This document shows, piece by piece, positions 30,926 to 40,002 of a stretch of 64,000 nucleotides of DNA (the stretch's first letter is position 1; the number at the start of each line of letters is the position of its first letter). The stretch is taken from the NCBI GenBank assembly GCA_019118525.1, contig DWYV01000072.1, positions 1 through 64,000 on the forward strand, written 5' to 3'. A program made the translations under genes and the position numbers. Below the pieces are notes generated by a model that did no database searches, had not been told where the DNA came from, and worked only from the letters and a program-made list of their open reading frames with translations. The stretch is from Candidatus Bariatricus faecipullorum. GTDB lineage: Bacteria; Bacillota; Clostridia; Lachnospirales; Lachnospiraceae.

Positions 30926-31351
30926 TTACTCTGTAACTTCAACACCCATGCTTCTGCAGGTTCCTTCAATCATGCTCATGGCAGCTTCGATGGTTGCTGC
31001 GTTTAAGTCGGGCATTTTGGTCTCTGCAATTTCTTTTACCTGGGCCTTTGTAATCTTTGCAACTTTGTTCTTGTTCGGTACGCCGGAACCGGATTTGATG
31101 TTGCATGCTTTCTTAATCAGCACTGCTGCCGGCGGGGTCTTTGTGATAAAGCTGAAGCTTCTGTCACTGTATACGGTGATAACAACCGGGATGATTAAGT
31201 CTCCCTGGTCTGCTGTCTTGGCGTTGAACTGCTTTGTAAATTCAACAATGTTTACTCCGTGCTGTCCCAGAGCCGGTCCAACCGGAGGAGCCGGTGTTGC
31301 CTTTCCGGCAGGAATCTGTAATTTGATATAACCTGAAACTTTCTTTGCCAT
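30926..31351 (-). CDS. rplK: 50S ribosomal protein L11
   Basis: L11 is part of the GTPase-associated centre. It is 141 residues, begins [32 protein letters not shown] and has the standard length. The ATG follows AAGGAGG. It lies between nusG and rplA. Confidence 0.97.
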   Translation of the reverse strand: MAKKVSGYIKLQIPAGKATPAPPVGPALGQHGVNIVEFTKQFNAKTADQGDLIIPVVITVYSDRSFSFITKTPPAAVLIKKACNIKSGSGVPNKNKVAKITKAQVKEIAETKMPDLNAATIEAAMSMIEGTCRSMGVEVTE

Positions 31352-31367
31352 TTTAAAGTACCTCCTT

Positions 31368-31395
31368 GTGGTATTTGCGGGGATTTCCCTCCCAC
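31368..31395 (-). promoter_or_regulatory. Candidate L1-binding element before rplK
   Basis: This is the second copy of the minus-strand motif ACGTGGGAGGGAAATCCC, closed by CCAC immediately before AAGGAGG. Its fold is the same as that of the copy before rplA. Confidence 0.6.
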
Positions 31396-31422
31396 GTGTT
31401 CCTTACTTTCTTTGAATAACAG

Positions 31423-31938
31423 TTACATTTTTTTGACTTCTGCGAATCCGATTTCCACCGGAGTATCGCGCCCAAACAGTTCAACATTGATAGTCAGGCT
31501 CCGCTTCTGCATGTTGATGGACTGAACGGCTCCTACCGTCCCTTCCCATGCTCCGGCGGTAACCGTTACGGTATCGCCCACTTCAAAGTCCACGACAAGC
31601 TCTTCCTTCTGAATTCCCAGAGGAGCCATCTCCGCATCCGTCAGCGGCACCGGTTTGGAACCGGGTCCTACGAATCCGGTCACCCCGCGGGTATTTCTTA
31701 CCACGTACCAGGTGTCATCGTTCATCACCATGTGAATCAGGACATAGCCCGGAAACATTTTTTTCATGGATGCTTTCTGCACGCCGTTTTTCAGTTCCAC
31801 TACTTCCTGCATGGGAACCCGCACCTCCAGAATCTCATCTTCCAGATGGCGGTTTTCAATCGCTTTGTCAATGTTGGCCTTTACCTTGTTTTCATACCCG
31901 GAATAGGTATGAACTACATACCATTTTGCTTCTGCCAT
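31423..31938 (-). CDS. nusG: Transcription elongation/antitermination factor NusG
   Basis: NusG binds RNA polymerase clamp helices and modulates pausing. The product is 171 residues. The NGN domain begins KWYVVHTYSGYENKV and contains FPGYVL. The KOW domain near the end has GDTVTVTAGAWEGTVG. It sits between secE and rplK as usual. Confidence 0.97.
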   Translation of the reverse strand: MAEAKWYVVHTYSGYENKVKANIDKAIENRHLEDEILEVRVPMQEVVELKNGVQKASMKKMFPGYVLIHMVMNDDTWYVVRNTRGVTGFVGPGSKPVPLTDAEMAPLGIQKEELVVDFEVGDTVTVTAGAWEGTVGAVQSINMQKRSLTINVELFGRDTPVEIGFAEVKKM

Positions 31939-31974
31939 ATAATCACCTTTCCTGCAGCCTGTCTTTCTGCTGTC

Positions 31975-32193
31975 CTACCGAATCCACAAATCAATTCCGT
32001 ATTTCACAAGAATATCAACAACTGCAATAATTGCTCCCAGAACAACAGAAATAGATACTACGGCCACTGTCTGTTTGGCAAGTGTGATTTTGTCGAGCCA
32101 GACTATTTTCTTAAACTCGGTTTTCAGTCCCTTAAAGAAGGAAACTTTCTTTGCCTTTGTTTTCGCTTTTCCTTTGTCTTTTGACTCTCCCAT
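31975..32193 (-). CDS. secE: Preprotein translocase subunit SecE
   Basis: A single-span SecE of 72 residues. A Lys-rich head is followed by the amphipathic segment FFKGLKTEFKKIVWLDK and one membrane helix near the end. The ATG at 32193 (MGESKDKG) is chosen over a GTG three codons upstream that touches the ribosome site. It lies between rpmG and nusG. Confidence 0.92.
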   Translation of the reverse strand: MGESKDKGKAKTKAKKVSFFKGLKTEFKKIVWLDKITLAKQTVAVVSISVVLGAIIAVVDILVKYGIDLWIR

Positions 32194-32215
32194 CTGATTC
32201 ACTTCCCTTCAGCGA

Positions 32216-32365
32216 CTACTTCGTCTCTTTGTGCACTGTGTGTGATTTGCAGAATCTACAGTACTTCTTCGTCTCCATGCGCTCCGGATGAGTTTTCTTA
32301 TCCTTCGTCATGTTGTAGTTACGATGCTTGCATTCTGTACATTCCAGTGTAATTCTTGTACGCAC
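32216..32365 (-). CDS. rpmG: 50S ribosomal protein L33, zinc-binding form
   Basis: A 49-residue L33 with the CTEC...CRFC zinc ribbon. The start is GTG at 32365, preceded by GAGGTGG; it reads [16 protein letters not shown] after the initiator. The open frame continues far upstream through the promoter and an unrelated fragment and is not coding there. Confidence 0.93.
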   Translation of the reverse strand: MRTRITLECTECKHRNYNMTKDKKTHPERMETKKYCRFCKSHTVHKETK

Positions 32366-32443
32366 AACTTCCACCTCGCTTTTATGTTCGTATTTTTCAG
32401 TTACATGACGGCCGCCGCCGTCTGCAAGTGTAAAAATAGGCAT

Positions 32444-32505
32444 AAAAAAAAGACCTATACTTCCATTCGCCAGAATAGTGTACCACAGGTCTTTTTTTAA
32501 GTCAA
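32444..32505 (-). promoter_or_regulatory. Operon promoter nested in a long inverted repeat
   Basis: Minus-strand TTGACT (32500-32505), a 17-base spacer and TACACT (32477-32482) should start the rpmG-secE-nusG-rplKA transcript. The spacer contains one arm (32487-32498) of a 12-bp inverted repeat whose other arm (32444-32456) ends in TTTTTTTT after the start site. Only read-through RNA from upstream holds both arms, so the repeat may stop incoming transcription. Confidence 0.65.
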
Positions 32506-32591
32506 GGTTTTTCTGGGGAATTCCCGTCTTTAACCGGAAACATTCATCCGGGCGGCAAGTCCCTGACCCCGTTTTGACAGCATTACCGTTT

Positions 32592-32741
32592 TTACGCTTC
32601 CAGTTCCTGAAGCAGAGCCTGGATTTCAGCATCCTTTTCCCGGAGTGCAGCATCTTTCTCCTGGAGCGCCGTTTTCTGTTCCTGGAGAGCTTCCTGGAGC
32701 GCGGCATCTTTCTTAATCTGCAGTGGTTCCTGGAATCTGCC
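32592..32741 (-). pseudogene. Orphan coiled-coil gene tail, start missing
   Basis: An in-frame run of about 48 codons, without a start codon, lies between a TAG (32742-32744) and a TAA (32592-32594). It reads as heptad-like repeats such as [14 protein letters not shown], ending QALLQELEA. Similar Lys-Asp-Ala-Leu-Gln-Glu tails close Rpn/PD-(D/E)XK transposase-like proteins in Lachnospiraceae (recalled, not searched). It is probably the 3' remnant of such a gene. The rest of the 32366-32834 gap holds the operon promoter and GC-rich repeats, with no intact gene. Confidence 0.5.
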
Positions 32742-32748
32742 CTATAAG

Positions 32749-32821
32749 CAGAGCGGATAGGGGAAGATTCCCCTGCCCGCTCACTGCGATACCTCGCTCA
32801 TCTCGCGGCATTGCCGCTCGA
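32749..32821. repeat. GC-rich palindromic intergenic segment
   Basis: GAGCGGATAGGGGAA (32751-32765) pairs with TTCCCCTGCCCGCTC (32768-32782) with two wobble or mismatch positions. It is followed by a GAGCGAGG/CCTCGCTC-like and CGGCAATGCCG-like stretch up to the malL stop. It looks like a mobile-remnant edge or a repeated intergenic palindrome; a partial terminator role for malL is possible. Confidence 0.4.
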
Positions 32822-32834
32822 TGACCGTTGCCAT

Positions 32835-34463
32835 TTATTTCTTTTTGTAAAGCATAAACGCCTCATAGGGTCTCAGCGTTCCCTCCGGGCCTTCCCCGGG
32901 ATAATTGTGAATCAGCGTCCGGGCGCCCCGGAATTCTTCCGGCATGCTCCAGGAGGCGTCTTCGCCGGTAAAGTTTACGCACACCAGCAGGGCGGCGTCT
33001 TCGTCCGTCCGGGTATAGGCAAATATCTGCCCGTCCTCCGGCAGAAGCAGTTCGAATTTTCCGTCCAGGAATACCGGATATTCCTTCCGCAGGCGAATCA
33101 GTTTCTGATAGTAATGGAACACGGAATCCGGGTCTTTCTTCTCCGCTTCGGCGTTGATTTCCGTATAGTTGGGGTTGACCCCTATCCAGGGAGTCCCCTC
33201 CGTAAACCCGGCGTTTTTGCTGGCATCCCACTGCATGGGGGTGCGGGCGTTATCCCGGCCTTTGGCGTAGATGGATTCCATCACATCTTCCTCTTTATAG
33301 CCAGCGGCCATCCGCTCTTTGTACATATTCAGGGATTCGATATCCCGGTAATCTGCAATGTCCGGGAAACGCACGTTTGTCATTCCCAGTTCTTCTCCCT
33401 GGTAGATGTAGGGCGTGCCCTGCATGCCGTGGAGCATGGTGGCCAGCATCTTTGCGGATTCCTTCCGGTATTTCCCGTCGTCGCCCCACCGGGATACGAT
33501 TCTGGGCAGGTCGTGGTTATTCAGAAAGAGACTGTTCCAGCCCACACCGTACAGTTCGGTCTGCCATTTTGCCAGGTCTTTTTTGAGCTTCACAAAAGGC
33601 AGGGGCGCCAGGTCCCATTTTTCTTCCTTCTGGTCCATGACCATGTGTTCAAACTGGAACACCATGGAAAACTCGCTTCCGTCCGGCGCACTGTAAAGTT
33701 TCGCGTTTTCGGCGTTGGCTCCCCAGGCCTCTCCCACAGTAATCAGGTCGCCTTTCTGGAAGGTCTCCCGGCTCAGTTCCCGCAGAAACTCATGGAGTCT
33801 GGGGCCGTTGTTCGTAATGCCCCGGTCCGGCTCTTTGGCTATCTGGTCGATAACGTCCAGACGAAAACCGCCCACGCCTTTCTTCATCCACCAGAGAATC
33901 ATATCGTAAATCTCCCGGCGCACTTTAGGGTTCTCCCAGTTTAAATCCGGCTGTTTTACGGAGAACTGGTGAAAATAATACTGGCCCAGTTCCGGTACCC
34001 ACTCCCAGGCAGGACCGCCGAAGGTGGCCTTCATATCGTTGGGGTACGTTCCCTCTTCACCGTCCCGCCACACATAATAGTCATGGTAGGGATTGTTTTT
34101 TCCTTTTTTGGCCTCCAGAAACCAGCGGTGTTCATCCGAAGTATGGTTCAGCACCAGGTCCATAATGATACGGATATGGTGTTTCTTTGCCTCTGCAATG
34201 AGCTGTTCCATGTCTTCCAGAGTGCCGAACATGGGGTCGATGTCCTGGTAATCGGAGATGTCGTAGCCATTGTCGTCCTGGGGAGAACGGCATACCGGCG
34301 ACAGCCATACGGCATCAATCCCCAGTTCCTCCAGATAAGGAAGACGGCGGATAATTCCGGGAATGTCCCCGATTCCGTCTCCGTTGCTGTCCTGAAAACT
34401 GCGGGGATAAATCTGGTACACTACTGCGTTTTTCCACCAGGGCTGTGTTTTCGTCTCTGCCAT
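32835..34463 (-). CDS. malL: GH13 oligo-1,6-glucosidase / alpha-glucosidase
   Basis: A 542-residue cytoplasmic alpha-glucosidase beginning WWKNAVVYQIYPRSFQDSNGDGIGD after a short lead. Catalytic residues are the Asp of GFRLDVIDQ, the Glu of VGEAWGAN and the Asp of NNHDLPR. Val after the nucleophile is typical of alpha-1,6-active family members. It would release glucose from isomaltose-like and short maltodextrin ends. It is the last gene of the maltodextrin operon, with AGGAGG before the ATG. Confidence 0.88.
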   Translation of the reverse strand: MAETKTQPWWKNAVVYQIYPRSFQDSNGDGIGDIPGIIRRLPYLEELGIDAVWLSPVCRSPQDDNGYDISDYQDIDPMFGTLEDMEQLIAEAKKHHIRIIMDLVLNHTSDEHRWFLEAKKGKNNPYHDYYVWRDGEEGTYPNDMKATFGGPAWEWVPELGQYYFHQFSVKQPDLNWENPKVRREIYDMILWWMKKGVGGFRLDVIDQIAKEPDRGITNNGPRLHEFLRELSRETFQKGDLITVGEAWGANAENAKLYSAPDGSEFSMVFQFEHMVMDQKEEKWDLAPLPFVKLKKDLAKWQTELYGVGWNSLFLNNHDLPRIVSRWGDDGKYRKESAKMLATMLHGMQGTPYIYQGEELGMTNVRFPDIADYRDIESLNMYKERMAAGYKEEDVMESIYAKGRDNARTPMQWDASKNAGFTEGTPWIGVNPNYTEINAEAEKKDPDSVFHYYQKLIRLRKEYPVFLDGKFELLLPEDGQIFAYTRTDEDAALLVCVNFTGEDASWSMPEEFRGARTLIHNYPGEGPEGTLRPYEAFMLYKKK

Positions 34464-34476
34464 GTTATTGTTCCTC

Positions 34477-36231
34477 CTATTTCATTCTGAAAATCAGTGT
34501 CCCGTTTTTCCCCAGGACACCGTCCTGGAAATTTCTTGCAAACAGAATTTCTCCGGTCTCTTCGGTTTTCACCGGCTCTTCGTCGCAGTTCAGAAGCACC
34601 TTTATCTTCCGGTTCTCCCGGTCCAGTTTGATGTATTCCACACACCGCTGTTTTTCATACGTGTTCGGAAAATGGAAATACAGACTCCGGAAGGCTTCCT
34701 CCTGCCTGCGCAGGTGAATCAGCCTTTTCATCAGGCTTCTTCTTTCACGGTACGTTTCCGAATCCAGCTCCTCCCAGGGCATGCACCGCCGGCAGTCCGG
34801 ATCGTGTCCTCCCTCCATGGCAATCTCCGTTCCGTAGAAAATGCAGGGACTTCCCGGCAGGGTAAAGAGCACGGCAAGCTGCTGGTAAAAAATATCCAGG
34901 TCGTGGAACCGGTTCATCAGCCGTTCCGTGTCGTGGGAATCCAGCAGGTTAAACAGAACGTTGTTGTTCTGCTGCATATACATAGTATAACAGCGGTTTA
35001 CCATGAACTCAAAGGTTTCTTTCCCCATGGATTTATCCAGGAAGAAATCATGAATCCCGCTCATCAGGGGATAGTTCATGACGGAATCATACTCGTCGCC
35101 GGCAAGCCACTGGCTGGCGTCGTGCCAGATTTCTCCCAGCAGATAGATATCCGGTTTGATTTTTTTCAGGTGCTCCCGCATCCGCTTCAGGAACCGGTGG
35201 GACACTTCGTTGCCCACGTCGAACCGGATCCCGTCAATGTCATACCGGCGAATCCAGTCTTCGCACACGCCGCAGAAGTAGGAAATGACTTCTTCGTTGT
35301 TGGTGTTGAGTTTTGGCATCCAGTCGGCAAAGGCGAAGGAAAAGAACCGTCCGTCCCGGGTATCTGCCCGTTTCTGTATCTCATCCCAGTCGTGAATCAT
35401 GAACCAGCCTGCATAGGAGGAATTCCTTCCTTTTTCCATCACGTCTTTCCAGGGCGCGAATTCCCGGCCGCAGTGGTTGAATACCGCATCAAGCATAATC
35501 CGGATTCCGTGTTCATGGGCCTCTTTTACCAGCCGGTCCATGGTTTCCCCGTCCCCGAAGGCAGGGTCGATGCGGGTATAATCCGTGGTGTCATATTTGT
35601 GAATGGAACCGGCCTCCATCACCGGCGTCAGGTAGATTCCGGTGATTCCCAGGTCTTCCAGATAAGGAAGCTTCTGACGGATGCCTTCCAGATTGCCGCC
35701 GTATTTTTCCTGGTTTTTAACGGGCCCCGTCTGCCAGGGCAGAATATCCGGTCCGTTCTTTTCCGGAGTTCCGTTGCAGAACCGGTCCGGGAATATCTGA
35801 TACCAGACGGTATCGTTGACCCATCCGGGCGTCACATTGACGTCGGCAGGATTCATCCAGGGCACGGTGAAGCACTGCAGCATCCGGCCTTCCATGTCTA
35901 TCTGTTCTTTTGTCAGAAATCCGTCTTCCAGATAGAACCACACTTCTTCGTCCGTGTGAAGTTCAAAATAGTATTTGCAGCGTTTGTAGGGCGGCACCAG
36001 GGTGGTGGTCCACCAGATTTGATGGGGAAGCCGTTTTTTGTAGACGATTTCCTCCCGTTTTCCGGTCCATTTCTCTTTTCCGCCCAGGATTCCCGCCTCA
36101 TAGGGGTCTCCATAATGAATAAAAACCCGTTTCACGTCATATCCTGTTTTCAGGTTTACGACCAGTTCGTCCTGATTCAGGGCGTAACTCATCTGTTCTG
36201 AGGTTTTGTGGTACACTCCGGTAAATTCCAT
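34477..36231 (-). CDS. GH13 cyclomaltodextrinase / neopullulanase-type enzyme
   Basis: A 584-residue enzyme with an N-terminal beta domain (about 1-120, CBM34-like) and a GH13 barrel. Catalytic residues are the Asp of GIRFDVGNEV, the Glu of LLGEIWHDA and the Asp of LLDSHDTERL. No signal peptide, so it acts on imported cyclodextrin, pullulan fragments or maltodextrin. The ATG at 36231 (MEFTGVYHK) follows GGAGG by ten bases, five bases after the malQ stop. Confidence 0.85.
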   Translation of the reverse strand: MEFTGVYHKTSEQMSYALNQDELVVNLKTGYDVKRVFIHYGDPYEAGILGGKEKWTGKREEIVYKKRLPHQIWWTTTLVPPYKRCKYYFELHTDEEVWFYLEDGFLTKEQIDMEGRMLQCFTVPWMNPADVNVTPGWVNDTVWYQIFPDRFCNGTPEKNGPDILPWQTGPVKNQEKYGGNLEGIRQKLPYLEDLGITGIYLTPVMEAGSIHKYDTTDYTRIDPAFGDGETMDRLVKEAHEHGIRIMLDAVFNHCGREFAPWKDVMEKGRNSSYAGWFMIHDWDEIQKRADTRDGRFFSFAFADWMPKLNTNNEEVISYFCGVCEDWIRRYDIDGIRFDVGNEVSHRFLKRMREHLKKIKPDIYLLGEIWHDASQWLAGDEYDSVMNYPLMSGIHDFFLDKSMGKETFEFMVNRCYTMYMQQNNNVLFNLLDSHDTERLMNRFHDLDIFYQQLAVLFTLPGSPCIFYGTEIAMEGGHDPDCRRCMPWEELDSETYRERRSLMKRLIHLRRQEEAFRSLYFHFPNTYEKQRCVEYIKLDRENRKIKVLLNCDEEPVKTEETGEILFARNFQDGVLGKNGTLIFRMK

Positions 36232-36236
36232 CTGTG

Positions 36237-37700
36237 TTATTCCTCCGTCTCCCTGCAAAATATGGTGGCGCCGTATTTTTTCAGCGCTTTTTCTGCCGCT
36301 TCAAAGGAAGGCATCCGCCACTCCCAGTTGGGGGAACCTACGGTTCCCGGGGTATTGATATGACCTTCCGCCCCCATGCCCAGCACGTCCGCCATGGGAA
36401 GGATGGCATATTCTGCCCGGCTTCCCAGGAGATAGGCCAGGAGCCGTTCCTTCACCGGTCCGTTTTTACAGCCTGCCCGTTTCAGGAAACGGCGGACTTT
36501 TCTTCTGGCCGGCACGGTCAGTTTGCCGTACCATTCCATCAGGGTATCGTTGTCATGGGTACCGGTATAGAAAATCATGTTCTCCCGGTCTTTCTGGCTG
36601 TCATAAGCATATTTTCCGCCGGTTTCGATGGAAAATACGAGAATTTTCATTCCTTTTAAATGATAGTGGTCCCGGAGCGTAAGCACCTCGGGACGTAAAT
36701 CCCCCAGGTCCTCCGCCGCCAGGTTCACGCCGGGAATCTCTTTTTTCAGGGTGTCAATGACTTCGTATCCCGGCGCCTCTATCCACTCTCCTTCCATGGC
36801 CGTGGGGCAGGAAGCGGGAATCTTCCAGAAGGTGTCAAAGGCCCGGAAGTGGTCAATCCGGATGATGTCAAAGAGCTTACTGTTATATCCGATTCGCTCT
36901 ACCCAGAAGCGGTAGTTCTGCTCTTTCATGTAATCCCAGTCATAGATGGGATTTCCCCACCGCTGTCCGGTGGCGCTGAAATAGTCGGGCGGCACCCCGG
37001 CGATAAAGAGGGGTCTTCCGTCCGTGTCCAGAAGGAAATTGTCCTTTCCTCCCCACACGTCCACGGAATCTACGCCCACGTAAAAGGGGACGTCTCCCAT
37101 GATTTTGATATGCTTTTCTCCTGCCAGTGTCTTAATTTTCATCCACTGCGTGTAGAAAAGGTATTGTAAAAAGGCCTGGTACCGGACCTCTGCCTCCACG
37201 TCTTCCGCAAGAGGCGTCCGGTTTTCGCACCAGTTTTTCTCTTCTTCGCTCCACTCGTTCCAGCAGACGCCCCCGTTTTTCTTTTTCAGGGCCCGGAACA
37301 CACTGTAGAGGGTCACCCATTCCTGGGCGGCAAAGGTCTCAAAATCTTCGGTCTTCTGGAAATTCTCCCAGGCTTTCCGAAGCCAGGGCTCTTTGAAAGC
37401 CCGGACCGCCTCATAATCCACCCGGGCTTCTTTTTCCCGGAAGGACTCCGGCTGTTCTTTCAGAAGTCCTTCTTCATAAAGGGACTCCAGACTGATGTAA
37501 ATCTCATCTCCCGCAAAAGAGGAGTAAGGCTGGTAGGGGGAGTTCCCGTATCCTACCGGGTTCAGGGGGAGTATCTGCCAGATAGTGACGCCGGCCTGTT
37601 CCAGCATATCCAGCCAGTGGCGGGCAGCGCTCCCCAGCTCTCCCACTCCCGTGGGGGAGGGAAGGGCGGAAAGGGGCATGAGTATTCCTGTCTCTTTCAT
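36237..37700 (-). CDS. malQ: 4-alpha-glucanotransferase
   Basis: GH77 amylomaltase, 487 residues, that disproportionates maltodextrins. It shows MPLSALPSPTGVGELG near the N-terminus, and the catalytic residues of IRIDHFRAF (Asp), AAEDLGDL (Glu) and GTHDNDT (Asp). The ATG at 37700 (MKETGILMPLS) is used because the earlier ATG abuts the AAGGAG. It feeds GlgP with longer glucans. Confidence 0.92.
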   Translation of the reverse strand: MKETGILMPLSALPSPTGVGELGSAARHWLDMLEQAGVTIWQILPLNPVGYGNSPYQPYSSFAGDEIYISLESLYEEGLLKEQPESFREKEARVDYEAVRAFKEPWLRKAWENFQKTEDFETFAAQEWVTLYSVFRALKKKNGGVCWNEWSEEEKNWCENRTPLAEDVEAEVRYQAFLQYLFYTQWMKIKTLAGEKHIKIMGDVPFYVGVDSVDVWGGKDNFLLDTDGRPLFIAGVPPDYFSATGQRWGNPIYDWDYMKEQNYRFWVERIGYNSKLFDIIRIDHFRAFDTFWKIPASCPTAMEGEWIEAPGYEVIDTLKKEIPGVNLAAEDLGDLRPEVLTLRDHYHLKGMKILVFSIETGGKYAYDSQKDRENMIFYTGTHDNDTLMEWYGKLTVPARRKVRRFLKRAGCKNGPVKERLLAYLLGSRAEYAILPMADVLGMGAEGHINTPGTVGSPNWEWRMPSFEAAEKALKKYGATIFCRETEE

Positions 37701-37716
37701 ATTTGATACCATCTCC

Positions 37717-39987
37717 TTATTCTTCGTTCAGATGCCAGATGTCGCGGTTGTACTCGGCAATGGTGCGGTCGGAAGAGAAAAATCCTGCTTTTGCCGTATT
37801 GATAAGCATTTTCTTCGCCCATGCTTCCTGGTCTTCGTAGTCTTCCAGTGCCTGCTCTTTCACCCGGATATAGTCTTTGATATCCAGAAGGGTCATGAAC
37901 CAGTCTTTGGACACCAGTTCTTTGTAAAGCCGGCCCAGGCACACCGGATCGCCGATGCGAATCAGTTCTTTGCTGACAATAAAGTCTACCAGGTCTGCAA
38001 TCTCCGGGTCGCTGTCGTAAATTTCCCCGGAATGATAGCCGTTCGTGTCGTAAAGCTCAATGACTTTCTCAGAACCTTCCCCGAAAATGTAGATGTTGTC
38101 GTCTCCGGTCAGTTCATGAATCTCCACATTGGCGCCGTCTTCGGTTCCCAGGGTGACTGCCCCGTTCAGCATGAACTTCATGTTTCCGGTGCCGGAAGCT
38201 TCCTTGGAAGCCAGGGATATCTGCTCGGAAATATCGCAGGCCGGAATCAGTTTTTCCGCTTTTGTGACATTGTAGTTCTCTACCATCACAATGTTCAGAT
38301 ATTTCTTTACTTCCTCGTCTTTCTGCACCAGCTCCCGGAGGCAGAGAATCAGGTGAATAATGTCCTTGGCAATGGTATAGGCGGGAGCCGCCTTCGCCCC
38401 GAAAATCATGGTCAGCGGGCGTTTCGGCAGGTTGCCCTTCTTAATCTCTTTGTACTTGTAAATGGCATAGAGGGCGTTCATCTGCTGCCGCTTGTACTCA
38501 TGGAGCCGCTTCACCTGAATGTCGAAAACAGAATTCTCGTCCACATCGATGTTCTGTGACATCTTCAGATATTTTTTCAGTTCCAGTTTAGCATATTTTT
38601 TGATAGCGCGCAATTTCTCCAGCACGGCTTTGTCGTCCTGATAGTCCAGCAGTCCTTCCAGCGCTTCCGGGTGTTTCATAATGTCTGCGCCCAGGAGCTC
38701 TTCCAGGCAGGCGTTCAGCGCCGGATTGCAGTGCGCAAGCCACCTCCGGAAGGTGATGCCGTTGGTCTTGTTGGTGAATTTTTCCGGATAAATGTCGTAG
38801 AAGGGCTTCAGCTCGGAATTCTTTAAAATTTCCGTATGCAGGGCCGCCACTCCGTTTACGGCATACCCATAGTGAATGTCAATATGGGCCATGTGTACCC
38901 GGTTCTCACGGTCAATGATGTACACCCGCTCGTCCTGGTAATCTCTGCGCACCCGCTCGTCCAGTTCCCGGATAATGGGCAGAAGATGGGGCACGACTTT
39001 CTCCAGGTAGGAGACGGGCCATTTCTCCAGGGCCTCGGCCAGAATGGTGTGATTGGTGTAGGCGCAGGTTTTCCGTACCACGTCGATGGCGGTATCCATG
39101 TTAAAGCCTTTCTCTTCTGTCAGAATCCGGATAAGCTCGGGGATAACCATGGTGGGATGGGTATCGTTAATCTGGATGGCCACGTGCTCATGGAGCCGGT
39201 ACAGGTCATAACCTTTTTCCTCCGCTTCTTTCAGAATCAGCTGGGCTGCGTTGCTGACCATAAAGTACTGCTGGTAAATCCGCAGAAGCTGTCCGTCCTC
39301 GTCGCTGTCGTCCGGATAGAGGAAGAGCGTCAGGTTTTTCCGGATATCTTTCTTGTCAAACTGAATCCCGTCCCGGATAATGCCTTCGTCCACGGTGTCA
39401 ATGTCAAACAGATGAAGCTGGTTGCACCCGTTTTTGTATCCCGGCACCGCGATGTCATACATGGTGGAAGTCAGGGTAAAATCCTTAAAGGGCACCTGGA
39501 AATGATAGTCTGTCTTAGTAAGCCAGCTTTTTTCGGTAATCCAGGGGTTTTTCTCTTCTCTCTGTTTGTTGTCCGTAAGCTTCTGGTAAAACAGTCCGTC
39601 GTGATAGTTCAGTCCCACGCCGTCTCCCGGAAGGCCAAGAGTGGCGATGGAATCCAGAAAACAGGCGGCCAGCCGTCCCAGTCCCCCGTTTCCCAGGGAG
39701 GGTTCCAGTTCCAGTTCTTCCACTTCCGTCAGCTCGTGGCCGTGTTTTTTCAGAACTTCCCGGGTCTCTTCAAAGACGCCCAGGTTTATCAGGTTGTTGG
39801 ACAGAAGTTTCCCAATCAGAAATTCTGCGGATATATAGTAAAGCTTTTTCGGGCCTTCTATTTTCGGAAGGTCTGCCATTTTTTCCTTTGTGATACAAAG
39901 AAGGGCCGCGTAGAGTTCCTCGTTTGTGGCCTCGTCAATTCCCTTCCCGCACTGTTCCATTAAGATTTTTTCTAATGCCTGTTCCAT
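37717..39987 (-). CDS. glgP: Glycogen/maltodextrin phosphorylase
   Basis: PLP-dependent GT35 enzyme, 756 residues, that releases glucose-1-phosphate from alpha-1,4-glucans. It has [17 protein letters not shown] near residue 97 and the PLP lysine in [14 protein letters not shown]. It is somewhat shorter than glycogen phosphorylases of about 800 residues because of a compact N-terminus. AAGGGAG precedes the ATG. Its product links this operon to glycolysis and to the GlgC substrate. Confidence 0.93.
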   Translation of the reverse strand: MEQALEKILMEQCGKGIDEATNEELYAALLCITKEKMADLPKIEGPKKLYYISAEFLIGKLLSNNLINLGVFEETREVLKKHGHELTEVEELELEPSLGNGGLGRLAACFLDSIATLGLPGDGVGLNYHDGLFYQKLTDNKQREEKNPWITEKSWLTKTDYHFQVPFKDFTLTSTMYDIAVPGYKNGCNQLHLFDIDTVDEGIIRDGIQFDKKDIRKNLTLFLYPDDSDEDGQLLRIYQQYFMVSNAAQLILKEAEEKGYDLYRLHEHVAIQINDTHPTMVIPELIRILTEEKGFNMDTAIDVVRKTCAYTNHTILAEALEKWPVSYLEKVVPHLLPIIRELDERVRRDYQDERVYIIDRENRVHMAHIDIHYGYAVNGVAALHTEILKNSELKPFYDIYPEKFTNKTNGITFRRWLAHCNPALNACLEELLGADIMKHPEALEGLLDYQDDKAVLEKLRAIKKYAKLELKKYLKMSQNIDVDENSVFDIQVKRLHEYKRQQMNALYAIYKYKEIKKGNLPKRPLTMIFGAKAAPAYTIAKDIIHLILCLRELVQKDEEVKKYLNIVMVENYNVTKAEKLIPACDISEQISLASKEASGTGNMKFMLNGAVTLGTEDGANVEIHELTGDDNIYIFGEGSEKVIELYDTNGYHSGEIYDSDPEIADLVDFIVSKELIRIGDPVCLGRLYKELVSKDWFMTLLDIKDYIRVKEQALEDYEDQEAWAKKMLINTAKAGFFSSDRTIAEYNRDIWHLNEE

Positions 39988-40002
39988 ACAAATCTCCCTT
40001 CT

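Noticed and set aside
32366-32707. Long upstream extension of the L33 frame
   Set aside because: It runs through a promoter and a gene remnant read out of frame; GTG 32365 with GAGGTGG gives the standard 49-residue protein.
34462-36201. 579-codon plus-strand frame opposite the GH13 gene
   Set aside because: Antisense to catalytic GH13 motifs and lacking start signals.
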